Source of the DNA: MESE01 sp036675035
Lineage (GTDB): Bacteria > Pseudomonadota > Gammaproteobacteria > Burkholderiales > Burkholderiaceae_D
Assembly (NCBI GenBank): GCA_036675035.1
Contig: JAKFFO010000136.1
Coordinates: 1 to 29,812 of the forward strand
Direction: 5' to 3'
DNA length: 29,812 nucleotides
Shown here: one piece after another, positions 16,476 to 23,670 of the stretch
Position numbering within the stretch: the first letter of the stretch is position 1
Layout of the letters: each line of letters opens with the position of its first letter
Translations under genes and position numbers: made by a program
The notes under the pieces: generated by a model
Told to the model about the DNA's origin: nothing
The model's input: the letters and a program-made list of their open reading frames with translations, nothing else
The model's database searches: none

Positions 16476-18722
16476 TCAATAAGATGCACCGATTTCGGCC
16501 AGCAAGCCCGCAAGCATGATCGCGTCGACCGGCTTCACGAAGTGGTAATCGAAACCGGCGGCCATCGCATTTTCCAGATCCTGCTGCTGACCATATCCGG
16601 TGATCGCAATCAGCACCGCGTTGGCGGTTTCCGGCATTTTTCGAAGGCGCCGTGCCAGTTCGTTGCCATCGATATCGGGCAACCCGATATCGAGCAGGCA
16701 GACTTCCGGCGCGACCGCGCGAGCGCGCGCTAGCGCGCCAGCGGCATGGGATTCGACCACCACGGTATGCCCGGCCGCCTTTACGAACATTTCCAGCGTG
16801 CGCGCCGCGTCGGCATTGTCGTCGACCACCATCACACGCAGTACACGCACCGACACCGGCAACGGCAACGGCAACGGCAGGTCGTCGCTATTGCGCAGGA
16901 ACGGGGACGCCTGGTTGTTCGAAAGTGGAAACCGGACGGTGAAGACACTGCCGGCGCCTGGGGCACGGCTCAGGGCCTGCACGCTTCCGCCATGCAATTC
17001 CACCAGGCTCTTGACAAGCGCAAGCCCCAAACCCAGGCCGCCCTGCGAGCGATCGGAGGTTCGTTCCGCCTGCGAAAATGGATCGAATACGCGCGATACC
17101 AACTCGGGCGCCATGCCGATTCCATCGTCTTTCACCGCAATCATGACTTGGTCGTGCTGCGCTTCCACCCGCACTTCGATATGCCCGCCTTCGGGCGTGT
17201 ATTTGGCAGCGTTGTTCAGCAGGTTGGCAATCACCTGGACCAGCCGCTTCTTGTCCCCCATCAGCACGACCGGCTCCGGGGGCAGATGCAGCGCCAGGTC
17301 GTGGCGACGGACCCTGATCAGCGGGCCGACCTGTTCGACCGCGTCGGAAACGATTTCCCTGATGTCGAGCGCATCCCGCTCCAGCGTGACGAGGCCTCTG
17401 GTGACACGCGACACATCGAGCAGATCGTCCACCAGTTGCGTCATATGGTCCGCCTGGCGCGCAATGATGTCACTGGTGGCTCGAATCTGCGCCGGATCAA
17501 CCTGGCCGAGTTTCAGGACCTGGGCGGCCGCACTGATCGGTGCGAGAGGGTTGCGCAGTTCATGCGCCAGCATCGCCAGGAACTCATCCTTGCGCCGGTC
17601 CGCCGTGCGCAATTCCTGTTCGGCCTTGTCGCGCGCCGCCTGTTTGTATTGCAGGGACTTCGCCATGTCGTCCAGAGCCCGCGCTAGGTAGCTGATTTCT
17701 TCCCGGCCATATTGGATGCCGGTTCGCGAATCGAGCTGGCCGGACGATATTTTTTTTGCTGTCTCGACCAATGCCCTCACTCGCCGCACGATCATGATGT
17801 CGCCAACCAGCCAGGTCGCGAACAGCGCCAGGATGGTGGTCGCGGCAAGCATCAGGAGCGCCATGAAATGATCACGGCTGGCTGGACCCACTATATCGTC
17901 AATCGGTATGCCGATCGTGACGGTAAAATTCGAAATTTCCGGCGTACCGACGCGCGCGAACGCGTGCAGTCGATCGATACCGTCCGGCCCTTCCAGTACG
18001 ATGGGCTGCCGTTGTCCACGCGATATCGCATCGCGTATTTCGTCCGACACCTTTTTGCCAAACCATTTTTCCGGGTCGGGCCGGCGCGAAATTATGATCC
18101 CGTCAGAATCGGATGTCACCAGTATCGAGCCGGGAGGAAACTGAATATCGCCGATAAACCGGTCCAGCTCAGCCAGGTCGAGTGCAATGAAAACCACGGC
18201 CGCCACCTTGTTGTCAATATCGATGACCGGATAAGTCAGGTTGATCGTGTGCTTTTGAATGACGCGGCCGAATACATAATTCCCTGCGATGAACCGGCGT
18301 TCGGCAATCGCGCGCTTGAAATGGGCGCGGTCCGCCAGATTGACCTGTCTCGAAGAAGGAACGGCGTTGCAGACTACATCCCCGTTCATCCGGATCACGC
18401 CGAGATTGGCGTAATCCGGATTTTTCCGCAGTATCGTTCGCAGCAAGGCGCTGCATTCTTTTGGGTCGCCCAGCAAGGCAGGCAGCACTGACAGGTCAAT
18501 CAGCGTCTGGCGCGCACTTTTGAGCGACTGCGCTTCGTTGGTTGCCGCGAGGCTGGTGAGCCGCTGCAGATTTTCTTCCGCCGCATGAATGGCATTCTGG
18601 CGTTCCTTCCACCCGCTATAAACAGTCATCAGCAAGGACGGCGTGATGGCCAATGCAACCAGAAGCATTAACCGGCTGCGCAGGCTGTTCAGCTTGAGAA
18701 TGTCCGTTGCTATTTTTTTCAT
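16476..18722 (-). CDS. Membrane hybrid sensor histidine kinase with C-terminal receiver
   Basis: A 748-residue inner-membrane sensor. Order: first transmembrane helix (about residues 18-35), periplasmic double-Cache-type sensor (about 40-275), second helix (about 285-310), HAMP (about 310-360), HisKA with phosphoacceptor His387 in LAMLAHELRNPL, HATPase with N-box (NLLNNAAKY) and G-boxes (DDGIGMA, GLGLGLA), a PLPLPLP linker, and a receiver domain with acceptor Asp678 in CLLDIGLPDIDG and Lys730. No partner regulator is adjacent, so it may phosphorylate its own receiver and act on a distant protein. I chose the ATG at 18722; the frame continues to a TTG at 18758. The sensed ligand is unknown. 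Confidence 0.92.
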   Translation of the reverse strand: MKKIATDILKLNSLRSRLMLLVALAITPSLLMTVYSGWKERQNAIHAAEENLQRLTSLAATNEAQSLKSARQTLIDLSVLPALLGDPKECSALLRTILRKNPDYANLGVIRMNGDVVCNAVPSSRQVNLADRAHFKRAIAERRFIAGNYVFGRVIQKHTINLTYPVIDIDNKVAAVVFIALDLAELDRFIGDIQFPPGSILVTSDSDGIIISRRPDPEKWFGKKVSDEIRDAISRGQRQPIVLEGPDGIDRLHAFARVGTPEISNFTVTIGIPIDDIVGPASRDHFMALLMLAATTILALFATWLVGDIMIVRRVRALVETAKKISSGQLDSRTGIQYGREEISYLARALDDMAKSLQYKQAARDKAEQELRTADRRKDEFLAMLAHELRNPLAPISAAAQVLKLGQVDPAQIRATSDIIARQADHMTQLVDDLLDVSRVTRGLVTLERDALDIREIVSDAVEQVGPLIRVRRHDLALHLPPEPVVLMGDKKRLVQVIANLLNNAAKYTPEGGHIEVRVEAQHDQVMIAVKDDGIGMAPELVSRVFDPFSQAERTSDRSQGGLGLGLALVKSLVELHGGSVQALSRAPGAGSVFTVRFPLSNNQASPFLRNSDDLPLPLPLPVSVRVLRVMVVDDNADAARTLEMFVKAAGHTVVVESHAAGALARARAVAPEVCLLDIGLPDIDGNELARRLRKMPETANAVLIAITGYGQQQDLENAMAAGFDYHFVKPVDAIMLAGLLAEIGASY
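16858..16879. repeat. GGCAAC hexamer tandem repeat in the kinase linker
   Basis: Three GGCAAC units plus a partial fourth encode, on the - strand, the alternating Leu-Pro linker between the kinase core and the receiver domain. Unit gain or loss would keep the frame. Confidence 0.7.
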
Positions 18723-19198
18723 CTGCCGGGTCGGTGCTATCTCGCGTCCATATTGCAAACATAATCGCCGCCTTTGCGTTCAGCGGTCCCGCCGAATGTG
18801 CATTGCATTTCACGATTACTGTATAGAAGTGGCTCAGCCGCTTATTATTCCGCGTCTATCCGGTGCAATATTTTTCAATGCCGATCAACATGCGCCTGCG
18901 GCAATGGAGTGGAGATCCGAGGTACAAGCGCATCGTCGCACAAGCCGGAATCCGCTGCTTGCGAGATCCGTATCTATCCATGCGGAAACCGCGGAAAGAT
19001 TTGCAGCGGCGTGCCACCCGGCTGGCCGAGCACCCGCTTTCGTTACCGGTGTCGGCCAAGAGTTTTGCTTGCGCGCCAATTAATGCTTTCGTTGGCGTAT
19101 TGCATATTAATGTATCGCCTGTAACCGGATGCATCACTTCTTGTCGGTTGTCGGCGACGCTATATAGTGAATCGTACGCAACTTCACATGGAGACAAT
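18723..19198. other. Divergent intergenic region between the kinase and the WXXGXW gene
   Basis: About 475 bases hold the start regions of two divergent genes. Several frames run through it but none shows family similarity or a credible start. The only promoter I can point to is the one just upstream of the WXXGXW-repeat gene. Confidence 0.4.
19138..19166 (+). promoter_or_regulatory. Possible sigma-70 promoter of the WXXGXW-repeat gene
   Basis: TTCTTG (19138-19143) and TATATA (19161-19166) are 17 bases apart, giving a start near 19173 and a leader of about 26 bases. The -35 is a moderate match. Confidence 0.4.
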
Positions 19199-19636
19199 AT
19201 GAAACGGACCCTGGTTACCTTCGCGGCAATCCTGCTCGGCACCGCCGCCTTTATCCCCGCACAGGCACAGGCGCAAGCGCGGACAAGCGTGCATATCGCC
19301 ATCGGCCATCCACCACCGCCGGCGCGATACGAGGTGGTTCCGGTAGCTCGCCGCGGTTATGAATGGGCGCCCGGCTACTGGAACTGGAATGGCAGGAGGC
19401 ATGTCTGGACTGCAGGGCATTGGGAGCGAGTGCGCGTCGGACACTATTATCAGCGCCCCGAATGGCGCCACGCGAATCATGGATGGACGCTTCGTCGCGG
19501 CGGATGGCAGCGCGGCGCGCATCCAGCCCGCGACCGTGACCGCGACGGGATTCCGAACCGCTGGGACCGCGACCGCGATGGCGACCGCGTGCCCAACCGT
19601 TACGACGACAGGCCGAACAATCCACGTCGCCATTGA
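19199..19636 (+). CDS. Secreted WXXGXW-repeat protein with Asp-rich tail
   Basis: A 145-residue exported protein. The signal peptide (residues 1 to about 26, ending AQAQAQA) precedes a region of aromatic repeats: GYEWAPGYW, HVWTAGHWERVRVGHYY and HGWTLRRGGW, the YXWGXW/WXXGXW pattern common in proteobacterial envelope proteins. The last 40 residues (RDRDGIPNRWDRDRDGDRVPNRYDDRP) alternate D-x-D-x-D-G and P-N-R, close to thrombospondin type 3 calcium-binding repeats. GGAGA 4-5 bases before the ATG sets the start; an open frame back to 18863 is not part of the gene. The function is unknown; periplasmic or surface location with possible calcium binding is inferred. Confidence 0.85.
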   Translation: MKRTLVTFAAILLGTAAFIPAQAQAQARTSVHIAIGHPPPPARYEVVPVARRGYEWAPGYWNWNGRRHVWTAGHWERVRVGHYYQRPEWRHANHGWTLRRGGWQRGAHPARDRDRDGIPNRWDRDRDGDRVPNRYDDRPNNPRRH

Positions 19637-19659
19637 CGTAGGTGTGCCACTGAAACCGG

Positions 19660-19690
19660 GCCGCCCGAGATTCGGGCGGCTTTGCCTTTT
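19660..19690 (+). terminator. Rho-independent terminator of the WXXGXW-repeat gene
   Basis: A perfect 9-bp GC-rich stem (GCCGCCCGA at 19660-19668 with TCGGGCGGC at 19672-19680) with loop GAT is followed by TTTGCCTTTTGTT. It lies 24 bases after the stop codon. Confidence 0.85.
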
Positions 19691-19741
19691 GTTGCCGCCC
19701 GATCCGGCGATGCGGGCTGGGCTCAATCCTGTGCCGGTTCT

Positions 19742-20143
19742 TTACGCGGCGGCCAGCGTCGACTTGCGCAAACCGGAATACTCAAACTCGGCAAGCACCG
19801 CGACCGCGATAGCCTGGGCCACGATGAAGGCCTGTCCCGGCATGGTCGGATTGACCCAGCCGGCAACCAGCAGCGCGAAACTGCCGCCAACCCAAAGCGC
19901 ATTACCGGCAATGACCGTCCAAACCAGGCGATGTGACAATTGCGGTCGCGTTCCGACATAGGCAATGAACGCCGCGATCGGTAACAGGGCGAATCCTGCA
20001 CCTTGCAGCAATGCCGCCGGCAATCCAAGCAGTGATTCCAGCATTCGCGCGCCCAACAGCATAAGCAGCCCGGTCAAAACGCAGGTGAATGCATCAGCGA
20101 GCAGCACCCGGCGCAGGAAAGAAGACGATTGGTATTTCGACAT
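19742..20143 (-). CDS. Small four-helix membrane protein, function unknown
   Basis: A 133-residue protein with four strongly hydrophobic segments (about 13-31, 44-63, 75-95 and 99-121) and a short basic N-terminus (MSKYQSSSFLRRVLLAD). AAGGAG 6 bases before the ATG supports the start at 20143; the frame continues further upstream without a better start. The topology resembles small DoxX-like or DUF-type membrane proteins, but I see no diagnostic motif, so no function is assigned. It is convergent with the WXXGXW-repeat gene and shares no obvious operon. Confidence 0.72.
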   Translation of the reverse strand: MSKYQSSSFLRRVLLADAFTCVLTGLLMLLGARMLESLLGLPAALLQGAGFALLPIAAFIAYVGTRPQLSHRLVWTVIAGNALWVGGSFALLVAGWVNPTMPGQAFIVAQAIAVAVLAEFEYSGLRKSTLAAA

Positions 20144-20634
20144 GGCAAGCTCCTTGAATGTTGAGGCGGATTGAAACCGCGACGGATTGAAAGTCCGGCC
20201 AGCGCAAACAGCATGCAGTACCGGTGACCGCATCTTCGCGTGCCATTGAGCGCAAGTCGATTACGTGGGAGGTAATGAAAGACGTTTGTCTTCGGTTGCA
20301 CTGTGCAATCGACGTCCGGCAAAAGCCGATATCCGATACTCGAATCTTCGTCAGCCTCTTGCATATCGCACGGCTGGTTGATCGTGCGCCTGTATATCAA
20401 ATCGACCGGCCCGCTCAGCTCCCGCTGGAATTTTCTGGCATACCTTTTAATCCGGCTGCAAAAATCAGCATCGATGGCTGCTCCTTGACGCCATGCACAT
20501 GCTCCACGAATCGGCCCGTATTGCATCGAGAAAACAGATTAACCGCATCCGGTACAAGCAATGAATATGAAGCGGAATGAGCGTGAAGCGCGCTATGATG
20601 GTTCGAATCCGAGCCATTAAAAACAAGGAACGAT
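20144..20634. other. Intergenic region with only weak open frames
   Basis: These 490 bases contain overlapping frames on both strands (for example 20224-20580 on +), but none has a convincing ribosome binding site or recognisable domain. No RNA gene or terminator is evident. A decayed gene cannot be excluded. Confidence 0.4.
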
Positions 20635-20874
20635 ATGGGGACAATTGAAGATTTCGTCAGCAAGCAAAAAGAAGGCGCGCAATTTGTCATCACGGCGCAA
20701 ATGCTGCGGATGAAGCCGGAAGATTTCGACCAGCTCGCGCAGGGATGGCTTGACGACGGCGGGCCGGGGTTCAACGTGATCGGCGTGCCGCATCGAACGG
20801 TGGTTGACGGCGAGTTCTTTATCAATCGCGTAACCGTGATCAAGACCCGCAGCTCCAATCAGGATCGAGAATAA
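20635..20874 (+). CDS. Hypothetical 79-residue protein
   Basis: A short soluble protein, not recognised. It starts MGTIEDFVSKQKEGAQFVITAQMLRMKPEDFDQLAQGWLDDGG and ends with a beta-rich segment (FNVIGVPHRTVVDGEFFINRVTVIKT) and a polar tail. AAGGAA about 6 bases before the ATG supports the start. Composition and the clean ribosome binding site argue for a real gene. There is no signal peptide, membrane helix or metal-binding motif. It stands alone between two gaps. Confidence 0.65.
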   Translation: MGTIEDFVSKQKEGAQFVITAQMLRMKPEDFDQLAQGWLDDGGPGFNVIGVPHRTVVDGEFFINRVTVIKTRSSNQDRE

Positions 20875-20965
20875 TGCACTGCCTGTCGCGTGCCGGCGCC
20901 ATCATGCGCGGTAGCGAATTAATCGCTTTTCGCATGACGCAGCCGGTTTTTCCCGGCGCTTTATA

Positions 20966-20993
20966 TTGAATATTCGATCCGAGCGAATATACT
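20966..20993 (+). promoter_or_regulatory. Strong promoter overlapped by a perfect dyad
   Basis: TTGAAT (20966-20971) and TATACT (20988-20993) are 16 bases apart, predicting a start near 21000, 26 bases before the next gene. ATATTCG (20970-20976) and CGAATAT (20984-20990) form a perfect inverted repeat with a 7-base spacer that covers the promoter spacer and half of the -10 box. A repressor bound there would block RNA polymerase. Confidence 0.6.
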
Positions 20994-21025
20994 GGATCGT
21001 GATTAGGCAACTACAGGAGCCGATC

Positions 21026-21526
21026 ATGAGACACAGGCTGTATTATTTTCTCCCGGACATCAACAGCGCCAGGCGCACGTTCGATGACATGCTGCTCAAC
21101 CGGATCGAGCAAAAACATGTTCGCTTCCTGACCAGCGGCGCGCCGCTTCCGGACGACATGCCAGAAGCAAACATTCTCCTCAAGACTGATGTGGTCCATG
21201 GCTTCGCGACCGGATCGATGATCGGCGCGATTCTCGGCATAGCGGCAGGCGCGCTGCTTATTTTTTATTACGATCTGCCGCAGGCAGCCATTCTCGGCAC
21301 CACGCTGGTCGGACTGCTGTTCGGCGGCTGGGCAGCGAGCATGATGGCGGCGGCACTTCCGAATTCACGTTTGAAGTTTTTCTATCCGGAGTTGGAGCAA
21401 GGCAAGGTCTTGATGATTGCCGATATACCGGCGCGCCGCGTAAGCCAGATCGAAAACATGCTTGCCGAACGTCATCCCGAAATGCGGTTTGGCGGAGAGG
21501 AACCGAACGTTCCTGTTTTCCCGTAG
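21026..21526 (+). CDS. DUF1269-like membrane protein with two helices
   Basis: A 166-residue protein. The soluble N-terminus (MRHRLYYFLPDINSARRTFDDMLLNRIEQKHVRFL) looks like a small alpha/beta domain. Two glycine-rich transmembrane helices follow (about residues 56-78 and 85-109), with GSMIGAILGIAAGALL and GTTLVGLLFGGWAASMMAA. The C-terminal segment (LEQGKVLMIADIPARRVSQIENMLAERHPEMRFGG) resembles the ferredoxin-like part of DUF1269/general-stress-type membrane proteins. AGGAG 7 bases before the ATG sets the start. The family assignment is from memory of the pattern. Expression is probably regulated through the dyad in the promoter. Confidence 0.65.
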   Translation: MRHRLYYFLPDINSARRTFDDMLLNRIEQKHVRFLTSGAPLPDDMPEANILLKTDVVHGFATGSMIGAILGIAAGALLIFYYDLPQAAILGTTLVGLLFGGWAASMMAAALPNSRLKFFYPELEQGKVLMIADIPARRVSQIENMLAERHPEMRFGGEEPNVPVFP

Positions 21527-21659
21527 AGAATCAACTGCATCGGCATGGATTTGGCGAGCGATGCCAATCCGGTCGACGGGATACGGGTCTGACTGGGTGA
21601 ACGAGTCTTCATGCCGACGCCTGGATTGCCTGCTTGGTCAAAATTTTCTGGAGGTAATC

Positions 21660-22157
21660 GTGGAACTTCATACACATACGCATCACTGGGCGCACCGTGC
21701 ACCGGATTGGCCAGCCGCGGCGGTTTCGGGATTTGCCGCCGGCGCGGTTCTGATGGTGGTTGAACTGCTATGGTCGGCCATGATCATGGGTACCAACCCA
21801 TGGGCCACCTCGCATATGGTCGCCGCCATAGTGGCGGGACCGGATGCGCTGCAGGTGGCCGACTTCAACTTCAGCCTGGTCGCGATCGCTCTTGCCACGC
21901 ACTATGTATTGGGTATCGTGTTCGGCCTGGCTCTGGCCGCGATCCTTGCGCTGTTTCATCTGGATTCGAGCGCGGGCATCGCGCTATTGGTTGGTGCCGT
22001 GTTCGGACTCGCGCTTTACCTGATCAATTTTTACGGCATGGTCGCGCTGTTCCCCTGGTTTGCCGATATGCGCGGCTGGGCAACGGTGGCTGCCCATCTG
22101 ATCTTCGGCGTGGCGGCGGCACTCTTCTACCGGCGACTGGAACGGCCGCATCGGTAA
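21660..22157 (+). CDS. Four-helix membrane protein, GTG start
   Basis: A 165-residue inner-membrane protein with four hydrophobic segments (about 20-40, 73-95, 101-122 and 137-155). It begins with a His-rich stretch (ELHTHTHHWAHRAPDWP) that could bind metal. The GTG at 21660 is chosen because GGAGG lies 5 bases upstream; the frame extends to 21462, but that part overlaps the preceding gene. Similar short proteins are sometimes labelled as symporter-like, without evidence. No function is assigned. Confidence 0.68.
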   Translation: MELHTHTHHWAHRAPDWPAAAVSGFAAGAVLMVVELLWSAMIMGTNPWATSHMVAAIVAGPDALQVADFNFSLVAIALATHYVLGIVFGLALAAILALFHLDSSAGIALLVGAVFGLALYLINFYGMVALFPWFADMRGWATVAAHLIFGVAAALFYRRLERPHR

Positions 22158-22202
22158 AGACGAGCGGCGTGTATTCTCCGGTTCCAGCAGGTTGCGCCCG
22201 AA

Positions 22203-23615
22203 TCAGAATTTCGTCTGCACGCCTACGATGAACAGATTGCGCTTGTAGTCGTTAAAGGCGATGTTCGACGGATTTTCAATATGCATGTATTGCGCGCGTA
22301 CGGCCAAATCGCGCCCAGCCCATCGGCTGACGTCCCATAAGCCGGTCAATACCGCGATTTTCTGCCGGTCCTTGCGCACCCCCGAAAACAGTGCCATGCG
22401 TTCGTCGTGTTCCACGGCTGCATATCGGTAGTTCGCAATCAGGGTCAGCTCCGGAATCACCTTGACCGCCGCGAACACACTGGGGCCATGCAGGCGACGC
22501 GAATGAACATCCAGGGAAGCGTCCTCGCGTATCACTTCATATTCGCCGCCGACCTGCACTGTTTTCGACAGTTGCGAAACCAGGCCTACGCTGCCGTGCC
22601 ATCCTTTTGCATCACGATTGCCATCCGGTTGCACCGTGCGGTCGAAATAGCCGACTGATCCAGTCGCGGTCAATGTCGGCGACAATGCCTTCGAAAGGCG
22701 ACCCACGATGCCCGGCGTTGCTTCCTGTGTGCGTCCATGCTGGCGGACATACCGGACATTGGGTTGTACGCTCGCCGAAAAGCTCTTGTCCCGATAGATG
22801 AATGCCGCTGCCAGCGAAAGGCTGTCATTGCTGAAATCCGATTCGGAGAAATAATGCGTCGCTGCCAGCCCGCCCTGAAACAGCACCGACCAATTACGGT
22901 TCAGCGGCACAGAGTAGTTTCCATTGACGCTTGCAGTCGCACCCCATGACGAGCGCGGCATCGCCGCCGGCGATAACATGAAATTGATCGGTGTACCGCC
23001 GATGACCGTCGGCACGATACGCGATACCGGACCGCCGTTCACGTTGTCATCCTTGGTCAGGCCGGCGAACATTTCTATCGACCACGGCTTTGCGGATTGC
23101 CCGCGCAACAGTGCTGCGGGATCATTGGCACCAAGACGTTCGGCAAGGCTGCGCATCGATTCAGCAGTCTCGCCGGGCGGAATCAGTCGCGCGGTATCGG
23201 CAAACAACGGTGCCGCAGCCGCATACTGTTCGATCGCCAGATAGATCGCCGCCAGTTCCGCCCGAGGACGCGGAGCATCCGGCTGCAGTTCAATCGTCTT
23301 CCGGTAGTAGCCGATTGCTGCATCGATCTGTTTCAACTCTGCAGAGCAGCGTGCCAGCAAATAGTAACGATCAGGATCGACACTGGCCGGCGGCGTCGTT
23401 GCGTGCAGAATCTTGCAGGCGGCATCAGGGTGCCCGTTTTGCAGCATCAGATTGGCCAGCGCAATCTCGCGCTGATCCTGGAGCGTGCGCGCCGGTACCG
23501 GTTTGGTCGCTACCGGCGTCGCCGGGCTTTTATCTGCAGCAGCTGCATGAGAAAAAGCCGTGAAAGAGGCAAACAGGACGGCAATGGAAATGTTGCGTGG
23601 CAAATAGGGGGCCAT
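22203..23615 (-). CDS. TPR plus outer-membrane barrel protein of Slam (DUF560) type
   Basis: A 470-residue exported protein. After a signal peptide (cleavage near residue 27) come TPR-like helices (about 45-165: REIALANLMLQNGHPDAACKIL, YYLLARCSAELKQIDAAIGYYRKTIELQPDAPRPRAELAAIYLAIEQYAAAAPLF). From about 180 alternating amphipathic strands form a barrel beginning with WSIEMFAGLTKDDNVN and ending with NPSNIAFNDYKRNLFIVGVQTKF, with the terminal Phe typical of BAM substrates. TPR plus a 14-strand barrel, and the end pattern SNI..Y.RN....F, are those of Slam proteins, which move lipoproteins or hemophilins to the surface. It lies 55 bases after its probable cargo gene. Confidence 0.78.
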   Translation of the reverse strand: MAPYLPRNISIAVLFASFTAFSHAAAADKSPATPVATKPVPARTLQDQREIALANLMLQNGHPDAACKILHATTPPASVDPDRYYLLARCSAELKQIDAAIGYYRKTIELQPDAPRPRAELAAIYLAIEQYAAAAPLFADTARLIPPGETAESMRSLAERLGANDPAALLRGQSAKPWSIEMFAGLTKDDNVNGGPVSRIVPTVIGGTPINFMLSPAAMPRSSWGATASVNGNYSVPLNRNWSVLFQGGLAATHYFSESDFSNDSLSLAAAFIYRDKSFSASVQPNVRYVRQHGRTQEATPGIVGRLSKALSPTLTATGSVGYFDRTVQPDGNRDAKGWHGSVGLVSQLSKTVQVGGEYEVIREDASLDVHSRRLHGPSVFAAVKVIPELTLIANYRYAAVEHDERMALFSGVRKDRQKIAVLTGLWDVSRWAGRDLAVRAQYMHIENPSNIAFNDYKRNLFIVGVQTKF

Positions 23616-23670
23616 GAATTACCAATCAGGTCAATGAATCGGAAAAGTCGAACCGGATGTATTTGAATGT

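Noticed and set aside
16600..17691. Long plus-strand open frames (over 300 codons) opposite the histidine kinase
   Set aside because: They are antisense shadows of a well-supported kinase gene; their translations show no domain and odd composition.
18863..19198. N-terminal extension of the WXXGXW-repeat protein by 112 residues
   Set aside because: The internal ATG at 19199 has a ribosome binding site and is followed at once by a signal peptide; the extension has no such features.
20224..20580. 118-codon plus-strand frame in the gap before the 79-residue gene
   Set aside because: The GGGAGG near an internal ATG is only 2 bases away, too close, and the translation resembles no protein; an overlapping minus-strand frame is equally plausible by chance.
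20600..20610. GGTTCGAATCC, resembling the T-loop of a tRNA
   Set aside because: The flanking bases do not form the 5-bp T stem and no D arm, anticodon arm or acceptor stem is present.
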